A stretch of DNA of 64,000 bases from Arthrobacter sp. QXT-31 (GCF_001969265.1 NZ_CP019304.1:2294001-2358000), one strand, 5' to 3'. Shown: positions 18,149-27,737, counted from the stretch's first letter. Numbers and translations: made by a program. Notes: generated by a model not told the origin, from the letters alone.

Positions 18149-19690
18149 ATGGCGCACGCACATCAAAAGACTGATCTTCACACCGTCGACTTCCAGGTGG
18201 ACCCGGTGGTCCTGGAACTCGGGCAGCGGTTCGTGGATGCCGGTCATGAGCTGTCGCTTGTTGGTGGTCCGGTGCGGGACCTGTTCCTGGGTCGCACCTC
18301 CCCCGACCTCGATTTCACGACCGATGCCACGCCGGACCAGACCGTGGCGCTGATCAAGAAGTGGGCGGACAACTTCTGGGAGATCGGACGCGCCTTCGGA
18401 ACGATCGGGATGCGCAAGGCCGGCTTCCAGATCGAAATCACCACGTACCGCGCCGAAGCCTACGATCCCGAATCCCGGAAGCCCGTGGTGGCCTTCGGCT
18501 CCTCGCTCACGGACGACCTTCTGCGCCGCGACTTCACCATCAACGCCATGGCCCTGCGGCTGCCCTCGATGGAACTGGTGGACCCTTTCGGCGGGATCCG
18601 CGACCTCCACGGTTCCGTGCTGGCCACTCCCGGCGCCCCCGAGGCGTCCTTTTCCGACGATCCCCTGCGGATGATGCGGGCAGCGAGGTTCGCCTCCCAG
18701 CTGGGTGTGGCGGTGCGGGACGATGTCCGCACCGCCATGACGCGGATGGCCGAGCGCATCAGCATCATCTCGGCCGAGCGCGTCCGCGATGAGCTGGTCA
18801 AACTCGTCTGCGGCCGGCACCCCCGGGTGGGCATCGACCTGCTGGTGGACACAGGCCTGGCCGAATTCGTGCTGCCAGAGGTGTCCGCGCTGCGGCTGGA
18901 GTCCGACGAGCACCACCGCCACAAGGACGTCTACCAGCACTCCCTGCAGGTCCTGGAGCAGGCGGCTGCGATGGAAACTGATTCCGACGGCGCCGTTCCC
19001 GGCCCCGACTTCGTCCTGCGGTTTGCGGCACTGATGCACGACGTCGGAAAGCCGGCTACGCGCCGGTTCGAACCGGGCGGTGCGGTCAGCTTCCGCCACC
19101 ACGACATGGTGGGGGCCAAGCTGACCACGAAGCGGATGAAGGCGCTGCGCTTCGACAACGACACCATCAAGGCCGTCGCCCGCCTTGTGGAGCTGCACAT
19201 GCGTTTCTACGGCTACGGGGACGCAGGGTGGACAGATTCGGCCGTGCGGCGTTACGTCACGGATGCCGGTCCCCTGCTGGAGCGCCTGCACCGCCTGACC
19301 CGCTCCGACGTCACCACCCGCAACCAGCGCAAAGCCGACAGGCTGTCCTTCGCCTACGACGACCTCGAAGCCAGGATCGTGGCCCTTCGCGAGCAGGAGT
19401 CCCTGGACGCGGTCCGGCCGGACCTGAACGGGGCACAGATCATGGCGCTGCTGGACCTTAAGCCCGGCCCCGTCGTCGGCAGGGCCTACAAGTTCCTGCT
19501 CGAGGAACGGATGGAAAACGGCCCGCTGGATCCTGCCGATGCCGAATCCCGGCTTCGGGCCTGGTGGGCCGAGCAGCCCGAATCCGCTGCTCCTTCTCCT
19601 GAGGCTCCCGCTTCCAGCGCTTCTACTTCCGGCGCTTCCGCCAACCCAGCCGCCGACGTCGAATCTTCCCTAACTGAGGAGTCCAAGTGA
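18149..19690 (+). CDS. pcnA: CCA tRNA nucleotidyltransferase / PcnA family
   Basis: Template-independent nucleotidyltransferase (class II CCA-adding/poly(A) polymerase family) that completes or repairs tRNA 3' ends. At 513 residues it has a Ser/Ala-rich tail of ~50 residues. The head domain shows LVGGPVRDLFLGRTSPDLDF (the GG-x-VRD motif with catalytic DxD), RRDFTINAMAL and LRMMRAARFA. An HD domain follows with QHSLQVLEQA and the metal-binding LMHDVGKP. The gene is divergent from the Nudix hydrolase across a 147-base promoter region, and its stop overlaps the GTG of the next gene by four bases (GTGA). Confidence 0.93.
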   Translation: MAHAHQKTDLHTVDFQVDPVVLELGQRFVDAGHELSLVGGPVRDLFLGRTSPDLDFTTDATPDQTVALIKKWADNFWEIGRAFGTIGMRKAGFQIEITTYRAEAYDPESRKPVVAFGSSLTDDLLRRDFTINAMALRLPSMELVDPFGGIRDLHGSVLATPGAPEASFSDDPLRMMRAARFASQLGVAVRDDVRTAMTRMAERISIISAERVRDELVKLVCGRHPRVGIDLLVDTGLAEFVLPEVSALRLESDEHHRHKDVYQHSLQVLEQAAAMETDSDGAVPGPDFVLRFAALMHDVGKPATRRFEPGGAVSFRHHDMVGAKLTTKRMKALRFDNDTIKAVARLVELHMRFYGYGDAGWTDSAVRRYVTDAGPLLERLHRLTRSDVTTRNQRKADRLSFAYDDLEARIVALREQESLDAVRPDLNGAQIMALLDLKPGPVVGRAYKFLLEERMENGPLDPADAESRLRAWWAEQPESAAPSPEAPASSASTSGASANPAADVESSLTEESK

Positions 19691-20268
19691 CCGCCGCCAA
19701 CCTCGCCCGCCCCCAGCTGTGGATCCTGCGGCACGGCGAAACCGAATGGTCCAAGAGCGGCCAGTACACGGGACTGACGGACCTGCCCCTGACTGTGGAG
19801 GGCGAGCAGCAGGCAGTCGAGGCGCGCAGGATCCTGGACGCCGTCGATTTCGATCTGGTCCTGACCTCCCCGCTGCGCCGTGCCCGCCGGACCGCTGAAC
19901 TCGCCGGTTTCCCCGACGCCGTCCATGAACCCCTGGCCGTGGAATGGGATTATGGCGACTACGAGGGCATCAGCTCCGACCTGATCCGCAAAGACAACCC
20001 CGACTACCTCATCTGGACCCACGGCGTTCCCAACGGCGAAAAGCTGGAGGATGTAGCCGCGCGGGCAGACAAGATCATTGCCCGCGTGCTGGAGTCGGGG
20101 CTGGACAATGTCCTGATCGTGGCACATGGCCACTTTTCCCGGATTCTCACCGCCCGCTGGCTGGAACTGGAAGCTGCTGAGGGCAGGCATTTCCTGCTCG
20201 GAACAGCCAAGGTCTGCACGCTCGGCTGGGACAAAAGAACTCCTGTGGTTCTCCGCTGGGGCCTGTAA
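19687..20268 (+). CDS. Histidine phosphatase family protein
   Basis: A 193-residue phosphatase of the phosphoglycerate-mutase-like superfamily. The phosphohistidine motif RHGETEWS is near residue 15, the second arginine is in TSPLRRARRTAELAG, the acid residue is in YGDYEG, and the late catalytic histidine is in VLIVAHGHFSRILTARWL. The substrate is not evident; acid phosphatases and cobalamin/glucosyl-3-phosphoglycerate phosphatases share this build. Translational coupling to pcnA through the GTGA overlap suggests a joint operon. No clear terminator follows; an AT-richer gap of ~720 bases does. Confidence 0.9.
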   Translation: MTAANLARPQLWILRHGETEWSKSGQYTGLTDLPLTVEGEQQAVEARRILDAVDFDLVLTSPLRRARRTAELAGFPDAVHEPLAVEWDYGDYEGISSDLIRKDNPDYLIWTHGVPNGEKLEDVAARADKIIARVLESGLDNVLIVAHGHFSRILTARWLELEAAEGRHFLLGTAKVCTLGWDKRTPVVLRWGL

Positions 20269-20434
20269 AAGGATTTTTTCCAGGTTATTTTAGATTTCTC
20301 CGAAAATAGATAGTCAACCAGATCATTTCTGGTGTACTTTTATTCCTGACCCCAGAGCGGCCTGCCGGGGTCACCGCGCACGTTGTCCGGCGAGTCAGCC
20401 CGGCACCGTCCAGGCAGAAAAGGAGGTTGGGGAA

Positions 20435-20530
20435 ATGATTACTTTGACTAGCGGATGGAAGATGACCATCACCGCGTTCCCGGCCTTCCTTGCTGGCCCG
20501 CGCCCTCTTCACGGACTCGCCCAAGCCTGA
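20435..20530 (+). CDS. Possible 31-residue small ORF
   Basis: ATG at 20435 follows AGGAGG by about nine bases and opens 31 codons (MITLTSGWKMTITAFPAF...) to a TGA at 20528-20530. The N-terminal half is hydrophobic with a central Trp; no family is recognised. It could be a leader peptide, a small membrane protein or chance. The good ribosome binding site is the main support. Confidence 0.35.
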   Translation: MITLTSGWKMTITAFPAFLAGPRPLHGLAQA

Positions 20531-20850
20531 ACCCGACTCCCCTGCCACCTCCCGTCTTTGATGGGAGACAGGCGGGACATTGGCGGACAATTCTGCCCGG
20601 GCTCAGGAACTTTGACCCGGGCCCTCTGATGTAGCGGAACGGGCGGTTGCGCAGCTTTCCCATAATTCGGAACCCTGCTTCCCGTTGGCTTGCCGCACTT
20701 CTGTTCTCTCGGGTTAATTGCCGCTTTTGCGGACCCATTTCCTTACCGGGCATTTCTTTGCCTTTTTACAGCCATTTCTCCGCATGCCCAAGTAGCTCTA
20801 ATTGGCATGCCCGAATTGCTTCAGCACTTTTCGAAGGGAGGTGAAAAACC

Positions 20851-20967
20851 ATGCTCCGCAAACTCCAGGAGATTCTTTCGCAACTCCAGTTCGACGGTCA
20901 GTTGCTCGACCAGAAACGCGAGGATGTCTACATGCTTATGCATCAGCAAGTGAGCAGCCTGCGCTGA
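20851..20967 (+). CDS. Small 38-residue protein, unknown function
   Basis: ATG at 20851 is preceded by a strong GGGAGGTG ribosome binding site and encodes 38 residues, beginning MLRKLQEILSQLQF and ending HQQVSSLR. The sequence is Leu/Gln-rich and heptad-like, consistent with one amphipathic helix. The stop lies 22 bases before the start of the GT87-type gene, so the two are probably cotranscribed. The near-perfect Shine-Dalgarno in an otherwise AT-rich leader makes real translation likely. I recognise no family. Confidence 0.6.
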   Translation: MLRKLQEILSQLQFDGQLLDQKREDVYMLMHQQVSSLR

Positions 20968-20989
20968 CCCCACCGGTAAGCTCGAGACC

Positions 20990-22459
20990 ATGCAGGAGAC
21001 ACAGCCGCCGCCCGATCAAAAGCTCGCGCGCCTGGTGGTGCCGAGCCGCAGCGACCGGCTTCTGCGGAACTTCACCGAGCTCATCGGCGGGCCCCTGGGC
21101 GCGCGGTCCGCCCCGGGGGTGGTCGCGCCGGGTTTCTTCACAGTGGAACGCGTGCTGATCATCCTGACTGTGCTCGCCGCCCTGGCCGCTATCGCCGTCA
21201 AGGACTACTGCCGCGTGAACGGGTGGGAGACGCCGTCGCAGTTCTATGCGACCTGCTACTCGGACTTTCCTGAACTCTTCCGCAACAGGGGGCTGGCGGA
21301 CGGGGTATTTCCATTTTTCACGCCGGGCGCCCTTTTCGAGTATCCGGTCCTGATGGGCCTGATCGCGGGGATAACGGCCCGCCTGGTGCCCGGCGAGGGA
21401 GTCACGGACGCCCGGATCCTCGGCTATTTCGATGTCAATGCCACCCTGATCGCTGCCGTGTGGATAGTTACCGTGCTGGCCACGGCCCGCATGACGCGCC
21501 GGCGTCCCTGGGACGCGGCGATGGTGGCGCTGGCCCCCGGCATCGTATTGGCCGGCACGATTAACTGGGACATGTGGGCGGTGGCCATGCTGGCGCTCGG
21601 CATGTACTTCCTGTCCCGTGAGCGGCTCGTGCTGGCCGGCGTCCTGATCGGACTGGGGACCGCCACCAAGCTATACCCCCTCCTGGTCTTCGGCGCGATT
21701 TTCCTGTTGGCGCTTCGCACCGGGAAGATCCGCTCCTTCGTGGTTCCTGCAGCGTCGGCCGCCCTGGCCTGGCTCGCCGTCAACCTGCCCATTGCCGCCC
21801 GGGACCCGGCCGGCTGGAAGCACTTCTTCGAGTTCACGCAGGACCGTCCCGCCGGCTACAGCTCGCCATGGTTTGCCTACAACCTGGTGGCCGGAAGGGT
21901 GCGCTGGACTCCCCTCACCCCGGAGGCCATCAACACGCTGGCCCTGAACGTGTTTCTGCTGGCCTGCGTCCTTATAGCGGTCCTGGCCCTGACCGCCCCG
22001 CGGCGGCCGCGGATCGCCCAGCTGACCTTCCTGATCGTGGCGGCCTTCATCCTCACCAACAAGGTCTACTCGCCCCAGTTCGTTCTCTGGCTCGTGCCGC
22101 TGCTCGCTCTGGCCCGGCCCAGGTGGCGTGACTTCCTGATCTGGCAGGGCATCGAGGGGCTGCACTGGGCCGCCGTCTGGATGTATCTTGGCCAAGTGAC
22201 CAGCGGCGGCGTCTCTCAGCACAACATCGACATGCCGTACTACGTCCTGGCCGTAGCGGCACACATGCTGGCCACTGCCTATCTCATGCTGCGGGTCGCC
22301 TGGGACATCTGGGACCCGCGCTACGATCCCATCCGGCGCCACTCCATGGATGACCCCCACGGCGGCCCCTTCAACCACGCGCCTGACTGGTTACGGATCG
22401 ACCTGCTCCGGCCCTCTGCATCGGTGGTTCCCTGGCGTACGGTTGCCCGCGATGCCTGA
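20990..22459 (+). CDS. GT87/DUF2029-type polyprenyl-phosphate-dependent glycosyltransferase-like membrane protein
   Basis: A 489-residue polytopic membrane protein with about ten hydrophobic segments after a short cytoplasmic N-terminus. DFPELFRNRGLADGVFPFF and the later GTATKLYPLLVFGAIFLLAL with KVYSPQFVLWLVPLLALARP are the pattern of the DUF2029/GT87 family, which includes mycobacterial mannosyl- and arabinosyltransferases acting at the outer membrane face with polyprenyl-phosphate sugars. The acceptor cannot be told from sequence. The last 8 bases overlap the start of the following oxidoreductase gene. Confidence 0.8.
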   Translation: MQETQPPPDQKLARLVVPSRSDRLLRNFTELIGGPLGARSAPGVVAPGFFTVERVLIILTVLAALAAIAVKDYCRVNGWETPSQFYATCYSDFPELFRNRGLADGVFPFFTPGALFEYPVLMGLIAGITARLVPGEGVTDARILGYFDVNATLIAAVWIVTVLATARMTRRRPWDAAMVALAPGIVLAGTINWDMWAVAMLALGMYFLSRERLVLAGVLIGLGTATKLYPLLVFGAIFLLALRTGKIRSFVVPAASAALAWLAVNLPIAARDPAGWKHFFEFTQDRPAGYSSPWFAYNLVAGRVRWTPLTPEAINTLALNVFLLACVLIAVLALTAPRRPRIAQLTFLIVAAFILTNKVYSPQFVLWLVPLLALARPRWRDFLIWQGIEGLHWAAVWMYLGQVTSGGVSQHNIDMPYYVLAVAAHMLATAYLMLRVAWDIWDPRYDPIRRHSMDDPHGGPFNHAPDWLRIDLLRPSASVVPWRTVARDA

Positions 22460-23891
22460 CGTCGCCGTCGTTGGTTCCGGCCCCAACGGACTCGCCGCCG
22501 CCGTCGTCATGGCGCGGGCGGGACTAAAGGTGCACGTATACGAGTCGGCCGACCAGCTCGGCGGGGGATCCCGGACCTCGGAGGTCATCGAGGAAGGGCA
22601 CTGGCACGACGTGTGCTCCGCCGTGCACCCCATGGCACTCGCCTCGCCCTTTTTCCGCGCGTTCGAACTTCCGAGCCGGGTGGACCTGCAGCTTCCGCCC
22701 GTGCAGTTCGGATCACCGCTGGACGGCGGCCGTTCTGCCGTGGCTTACCGGTCGCTCGACCGGACTGCCGACGAGCTGGGCCGGGACGGCCACGCCTACC
22801 GCAGGCTCCTTGCCCCGCTGGTGCGGCACATTGACGGCGTCGTGCAGACCACGTCCGATCAGTTACTGCGGGTACCGGGCCACCCGCTGGCTGCCGGCAT
22901 CCTGGGGCTGCGGACCCTTGAGCAGGGCTCGCCCCTCTGGAACCTGCGCTTCCGGCAGGACCGGGCACCTGCCCTGCTCAGCGGGGTCGCAGCCCACGTG
23001 GTGGGGCGCCTGCCGTCCCTGTCCGGGGCGGGGGCCGGCCTCCTGCTAAATGCCTTGGCGCACAGCGGGGGCTGGCCCATTCCGGTGGGCGGATCCTCCG
23101 CTATCGCCAATGCCATGGTCAAGGACATCGAAGCCCATGGCGGCGAGCTGCAGACGGGTTTCCGCGTCACGTCGCTGGGCGAACTGGAACCAGCGAAGGC
23201 AGTGCTGCTGGACGTTGCGCCTCCGGCCCTTGCCCGCATCGCCGGCAGCCGCCTGCCTGCCTCCTACCGCCGTGCGCTGGAATCCTTCCGGTTCGGCAAC
23301 GGCGCGTGCAAGGTGGACTTCATCCTGTCCCGGCCCGTCCCGTGGACCGCTTCCGAACTGGCAGGAGCCGGCACGGTACATGTGGGCGGCACACGGGCGG
23401 ACATGACGGAGGCGGAGAACGCCGTGTCCGAGGGCCGCCACCCGGAGCGGCCATATGTCCTTGTCTCGCAGCCATCCGTGGTTGATCCCGGCCGGGCTCC
23501 GGAGGGCAGGCACATCGTCTGGTCCTACTGCCATGTGCCCACGGGGTCCACTGTGGATATGGGCCAGGCCGTCATGGACCAGCTGGAACGTTTCGCGCCC
23601 GGGTTCCGTGACGTCGTCGTGCGGCACAAGGTCACAACGGCGGCGGAACTGGCCGAGTACAACGAGAACTACGTCGGCGGCGACTTCAGTGCCGGCCTCC
23701 TGGATCCCCGGGGGCTGGTGCAGCGGCCGGTTGTCTCGCCCGTCCCTTGGCGGACTCCAGCGCGCGGCGTCTATCTGTGCTCCTCGTCGACGCCGCCGGG
23801 GCCGGGCGTCACCGGCATGCCCGGATTCCACGCGGCGAAGTATGCCTTGAAAGACATATTCGGGCTGGACGTCCCGGCACTGGGTCTCTAG
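22452..23891 (+). CDS. FAD-dependent oxidoreductase (phytoene-desaturase-like)
   Basis: A 479-residue flavoprotein. The N-terminus is a textbook FAD dinucleotide motif, VAVVGSGPNGLAAAVVMARAG, followed by VYESADQLGGGSRTSE, as in phytoene-dehydrogenase-like (COG1233) enzymes. The C-terminus has LCSSSTPPGPGVTGMPGFHAA, the usual FAD-closing segment. No carotenoid genes are nearby, so the real substrate is unknown. I chose the ATG at 22452, which gives the motif right at the N-terminus and overlaps the upstream stop by eight bases, suggesting coupling to the GT87-type gene. A hairpin terminator follows. Confidence 0.88.
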   Translation: MPDVAVVGSGPNGLAAAVVMARAGLKVHVYESADQLGGGSRTSEVIEEGHWHDVCSAVHPMALASPFFRAFELPSRVDLQLPPVQFGSPLDGGRSAVAYRSLDRTADELGRDGHAYRRLLAPLVRHIDGVVQTTSDQLLRVPGHPLAAGILGLRTLEQGSPLWNLRFRQDRAPALLSGVAAHVVGRLPSLSGAGAGLLLNALAHSGGWPIPVGGSSAIANAMVKDIEAHGGELQTGFRVTSLGELEPAKAVLLDVAPPALARIAGSRLPASYRRALESFRFGNGACKVDFILSRPVPWTASELAGAGTVHVGGTRADMTEAENAVSEGRHPERPYVLVSQPSVVDPGRAPEGRHIVWSYCHVPTGSTVDMGQAVMDQLERFAPGFRDVVVRHKVTTAAELAEYNENYVGGDFSAGLLDPRGLVQRPVVSPVPWRTPARGVYLCSSSTPPGPGVTGMPGFHAAKYALKDIFGLDVPALGL

Positions 23892-23915
23892 CCGCTGCGT
23901 CCTGTGCCCGGCCGG

Positions 23916-23953
23916 AACGGACACGATAAGTCCTTCCCGAGCGTGTCCGTTTC
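23916..23953 (+). terminator. Probable terminator after the oxidoreductase gene
   Basis: A 10-bp stem AACGGACACG / CGTGTCCGTT with a 16-base loop, ending in TTTC, 24 bases after the stop. The loop is long and the U tract short, so confidence is moderate. Confidence 0.5.
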
Positions 23954-24003
23954 ATGTTGCCGTCTTGGCTCATATAGGGGAGCCGCCGGGGGATAATAAC
24001 GCG

Positions 24004-25992
24004 GTGGGGAACAACACTAAAAAACTTTCACTTGTCCTTGCCGGCCTTATCCTTGCCGGTTCACTGGTGGCCTGCGACGACGGCCGCGGGGGCGCGGAAT
24101 CTGCAGCGAAGCAGCTGGCATCCGCGGTCGCCGGCCTGGACCTGCGCCCGGTGGCCTTCGACGGGCGCGATTCGAACGTGGCCCACGACCAGCTCAACCA
24201 GGTCTTCAAGGCGCTGGCGCCGGCCAAGCCGTCGGTGGAGGCAGGGGAGCTGACGCTCGACGGCGACACCGCCCGCTTCCCGCTGAATTACAGCTGGAAG
24301 ATCTCCACCGGCGAGTGGAAGTACACCGTCTCGGCCGACCTGCGGAAATCCGGCGATAAGTGGCTTACAGTATGGTCCCCGGGGATGCTGGTCCCGAACC
24401 TGGCCGAAGGGGAGATCCTCAGCAAGTCCACCCAATCGCCACCCCGCGCCGACATCCTCGGGGCCGGCAACCAGAAGCTCGTCACCTTGCGCCCCGTGGT
24501 CAATGTGGGCATCGACAAGCCCCAGCTCGGTGGTGCCGATGCCGCAGCTTCCGCAAGGAAGCTCGCCAGTCTGGTGGGCGTTGATCCCGACGCCTATGTA
24601 CAGCAGGTGGAGGCATCAGGGGCGGAAGCGTTTGTTTCCGCCATCACCCTGCGCAACACCAGCGACCGTGCCGTGACCGACGCCGAGATCGAGGCCATCC
24701 CGGGCGGCAGGGCCATCCCCGGCGAACTGCCGCTGGCACCAACACGGACCTTCGCCCGCCCTGTCCTGGGCGCGGTGGGTGAAGCCAGTGCAGAGCAGAT
24801 TGAAAAGTCCAACGGCGCCCTGACAGCCGGGGACGTCATCGGCACGGGCGGGCTCCAGCAGCAGTACGACGCCCAGCTCCGCGGCACGGACGGCACCGTG
24901 GTCCGCGTGCAGCGCGCGGACCTGACCCGCGAAGAGATCCAGTCCGCACCAACGGACCCGCGGCGCACCGTCTTTGAGGTCCAGGCAGTTCCCGGCAAAC
25001 CGCTGCAGACCTCCCTCGATACGAAGCTGCAGCAGCTCGCCGAAGACACCCTCGCGGACGTCAAGCCGGCGTCGGCCATCGTGGCGCTCCGGCCGTCCAC
25101 GGGAGAGGTGCTCGCCGCCGCGTCCGGACCCGGAAGCAACGGCTACAACACGGCAATGCTCGGCCAGTATGCGCCGGGATCCACCTTCAAGGTGGTGGAC
25201 TCCCTGGCCATGATCCGCAACGGATTCACCCCCGACTCGACGGTCGAATGCACGCCCACGCTCACCGTCGACGGCAGGAAATTCAAGAACGCCGAGGGCT
25301 ACCCCAAGGACTCGCTTGGATCGGTGACCCTGCGGGATGCCTTCGCCCACTCCTGCAATACGGCTTTCATCGCCGCCCGGGACAAGGTCACCCAGGCCCA
25401 GCTGGAATCGGCCGCCACCTCGCTCGGGGTCGCCGTGGAGGCCCCGAAGCTGGGTGCCGAGGCGTTCCTTGGCTCCGTTCCCGGCGAGGCTGAAGGCACC
25501 GAGCACGCGGCCGCCATGATCGGCCAGGGCAGGGTGCTGATGTCCCCGCTGGCAGCCGCCGTAATGGCAGGTTCCGTGGCCAAGGGCTCCCCCGTGTCCC
25601 CGGTCCTGGTGCAGGAGAGCGCCCCCGCATCGTCGTCGGCCAGCCCGGCGGCGACAGCGGAAGGTTCCGCCCCGTCGTCGACCGTCACAGCGGAAGCACC
25701 CGCGAAAGCCGCCCAGACCCCGGTGACCCAAGCGGAAGCAGCGTCCCTCGCGGACATGATGCGGGCGGTGGTGACATCCGGCCACGCCGGATTCCTGGCC
25801 GAGGTCCCCGGCGAACCCGTGGGTGCCAAAACCGGAACCGCAGAATTCGGTAACGCCAACCCGCCCAAGACGCACGCCTGGATCATTGCCGTGCACGGCG
25901 ATCTCGCCGTGGCCGTGTTCGTCGAGGAAGGCGGACTTGGCGCCACCACCTCCGGCCCGCTGCTGAAGAAGTTCCTGACCGCCGCCGGGTGA
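24004..25992 (+). CDS. Penicillin-binding transpeptidase lipoprotein (MecA-like class B)
   Basis: A 662-residue cell-wall enzyme. The signal peptide ends in a lipobox, LILAGSLVAC with Cys24, so it should be a membrane-anchored lipoprotein. An NTF2-like MecA_N domain spans about residues 30-145, a dimerisation/linker domain follows, and the transpeptidase domain starts near 325. The catalytic motifs are all present: STFK at 393-396, SCN at 450-452 and KTG at 609-611. A Ser/Ala/Pro-rich insert sits just before the KTG block. I prefer the GTG at 24004, preceded by GGGGGAT; an upstream ATG at 23965 would add a polar lead before the signal. This build resembles low-affinity class B PBPs. Confidence 0.92.
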   Translation: MGNNTKKLSLVLAGLILAGSLVACDDGRGGAESAAKQLASAVAGLDLRPVAFDGRDSNVAHDQLNQVFKALAPAKPSVEAGELTLDGDTARFPLNYSWKISTGEWKYTVSADLRKSGDKWLTVWSPGMLVPNLAEGEILSKSTQSPPRADILGAGNQKLVTLRPVVNVGIDKPQLGGADAAASARKLASLVGVDPDAYVQQVEASGAEAFVSAITLRNTSDRAVTDAEIEAIPGGRAIPGELPLAPTRTFARPVLGAVGEASAEQIEKSNGALTAGDVIGTGGLQQQYDAQLRGTDGTVVRVQRADLTREEIQSAPTDPRRTVFEVQAVPGKPLQTSLDTKLQQLAEDTLADVKPASAIVALRPSTGEVLAAASGPGSNGYNTAMLGQYAPGSTFKVVDSLAMIRNGFTPDSTVECTPTLTVDGRKFKNAEGYPKDSLGSVTLRDAFAHSCNTAFIAARDKVTQAQLESAATSLGVAVEAPKLGAEAFLGSVPGEAEGTEHAAAMIGQGRVLMSPLAAAVMAGSVAKGSPVSPVLVQESAPASSSASPAATAEGSAPSSTVTAEAPAKAAQTPVTQAEAASLADMMRAVVTSGHAGFLAEVPGEPVGAKTGTAEFGNANPPKTHAWIIAVHGDLAVAVFVEEGGLGATTSGPLLKKFLTAAG

Positions 25993-26029
25993 CAAAACTC
26001 CAGGCGGCGGGGCGTGGGAGAATTGCCCG

Positions 26030-27712
26030 GTGGCCCATATTGACGTTTCCGGCATCGACTACTTCCTCTCCGACGGCACCCAGCTGCTCAACGGGGTGAC
26101 ATTCAAGGTCCCGGACGGCACCAAAATGGCGCTCATCGGACCAAACGGGACGGGCAAAACCACGCTGTTCCGCATCATCTCCGGTGACATCACGCCGGAC
26201 GAAGGCGTGATCGGCCGCTCCGGCAACATGGGCATCATGCGGCAGTTCGTGGGCCAGGTCCGCGACGACTCCACGGTCCGCGACCTGCTGGTGTCCGCCG
26301 CGCCACCGGCGCTGGCGGCTGCGGCCCGGGCCGTGGATGAGGCGGAACTGGCCATGGTGGAGCACGACGACGAGCCCACCCAGATGCGCTACGCCCAGGC
26401 GATCGTCGACTGGGGAGACGCCGGCGGATACGACGTCGAGACCGTCTGGGACGAGGTCTGCATGGCCGCCCTGGGACTGCCCTTTGACCGCGCCCAGCAC
26501 CGCCGCGCGTCGACCCTTTCCGGCGGCGAGCAGAAGCGTCTGGTGCTCGAGGCGCTCTTCGCCGGCCCCGACGAACTGCTCCTCCTCGACGAGCCGGACA
26601 ACTACCTTGACGTTCCGGGCAAGCGCTGGCTCGAGGACAAGCTCAACGAATCGAAGAAAACGGTCTTCTTCATCAGCCACGACCGGGAGCTGCTCAACAA
26701 CGCTGCCGGCCGCATCGTCACCCTGGAGCCGGGGATCAACGGCGCCGGCGCGTGGATCCACGGCGGCGGCTTCGGCTCCTACGTCGAGGCGCGGGCAGAC
26801 CGGAATGCGCGCTTCGAGGAGCTTCGCAAGCGCTGGGACGAGGAGCATGCCAAGCTCAAGGAACTCGTCAACATGTACAAGAACAAGGCCGCCTTCCGGT
26901 CCGACATGGCCAACCGCTACCACGCAGCGCAGACCCGGCTGGCCAAGTTCCTGGAGGTCGGCCCGCCGGAAGCGCTGCCGATCGAGCAGAACGTCCAGAT
27001 GCGGCTCAAGGGCGGGCGCACCGGCAAGCGGGCCATCGTGGCCGAAAAGCTGGAGCTGACCGGCCTGATGAAGCCCTTCTCCACCGAGATCTGGTTCGGG
27101 GACAGAGTGGGCGTCCTGGGCTCCAACGGTTCCGGCAAGTCTCACTTTCTCCGGCTGCTCGCCACCGGGGGCACCGATCCGGAACGGGAACACGTTCCCG
27201 TGTCGGATGTCGAAATCGCCGAAGTGCCGCACGAAGGCACCGTGAAACTCGGCGCCCGGATCCGGCCCGGCTTCTTTGCCCAGACCCACGTCCGGCCCGA
27301 CCTCATGAACCGCACGCTGCTGGACATCCTGCACCGCGGCGACGAGCACCGTTCCGGCCTGGGCCGGGAGGCCGCCGCAGGCGCCCTCGACGGCTACGGG
27401 CTGGCCGGCCAGTCGGAACAGAAGTACGAGTCGCTGTCCGGCGGCCAGCAGGCACGGTTCCAGATCCTGCTGCTGCAGCTCTCCGGCGCCACCCTGCTCC
27501 TGCTCGACGAGCCCACGGACAACCTGGACCTGCACTCGGCCGAGGCCTTGGAGCGGGCGATCGACCACTTCGAGGGCACGGTCCTTGCCGTTACGCACGA
27601 CCGCTGGTTCGCCCGCACCTTCGACCGGTTCCTGGTTTTCGGCTCCGACGGCAAGGTGTACGAGTCCGCGGAGCCGGTCTGGGACGAGAAGCGTGTGGAG
27701 CGCGCCCGCTAA
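26030..27712 (+). CDS. ABC-F family ATP-binding protein
   Basis: A 560-residue soluble protein with two ABC nucleotide-binding domains and no membrane segments, as in ABC-F ribosome-associated factors. Domain 1 has GPNGTGKTT and the signature LSGGEQKRL with LLLLDEPDNYLDV. The inter-domain linker (about 255-330) is charged and helical (RNARFEELRKRWDEEHAKLKEL). Domain 2 has GSNGSGKSH and LSGGQQARF with LLLLDEPTDNLDL. Members act in translation control or ribosome protection against antibiotics; which applies here is not decidable. GTG start, 37 bases after the PBP stop. Confidence 0.92.
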   Translation: MAHIDVSGIDYFLSDGTQLLNGVTFKVPDGTKMALIGPNGTGKTTLFRIISGDITPDEGVIGRSGNMGIMRQFVGQVRDDSTVRDLLVSAAPPALAAAARAVDEAELAMVEHDDEPTQMRYAQAIVDWGDAGGYDVETVWDEVCMAALGLPFDRAQHRRASTLSGGEQKRLVLEALFAGPDELLLLDEPDNYLDVPGKRWLEDKLNESKKTVFFISHDRELLNNAAGRIVTLEPGINGAGAWIHGGGFGSYVEARADRNARFEELRKRWDEEHAKLKELVNMYKNKAAFRSDMANRYHAAQTRLAKFLEVGPPEALPIEQNVQMRLKGGRTGKRAIVAEKLELTGLMKPFSTEIWFGDRVGVLGSNGSGKSHFLRLLATGGTDPEREHVPVSDVEIAEVPHEGTVKLGARIRPGFFAQTHVRPDLMNRTLLDILHRGDEHRSGLGREAAAGALDGYGLAGQSEQKYESLSGGQQARFQILLLQLSGATLLLLDEPTDNLDLHSAEALERAIDHFEGTVLAVTHDRWFARTFDRFLVFGSDGKVYESAEPVWDEKRVERAR

Positions 27713-27737
27713 GCACCCGCATGGCTAGAGTTGTCGA

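Larger units (their letters stand above)
20269..20989. other. AT-richer intergenic region with two small ORFs
   Basis: About 720 bases without a long gene. The first ~75 bases and the stretch 20640-20850 are clearly AT-richer than the surroundings. Small hairpins are visible: ACCAGA/TCTGGT at 20317-20333 and GCCCGGG/CCCGGGC at 20595-20622. GCATGCCC is repeated at 20782 and 20805. Two short ORFs with purine-rich ribosome binding sites are listed separately. It could hold a leader-peptide or sRNA control system for the downstream membrane gene (inference). Confidence 0.55.

Noticed and set aside
18002..19291. N-terminal extension of the Nudix ORF through the complement of pcnA
   Set aside because: Frame stays open only because of GC bias. 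The Nudix domain starts normally at the ATG at 18001, and pcnA occupies the other strand.
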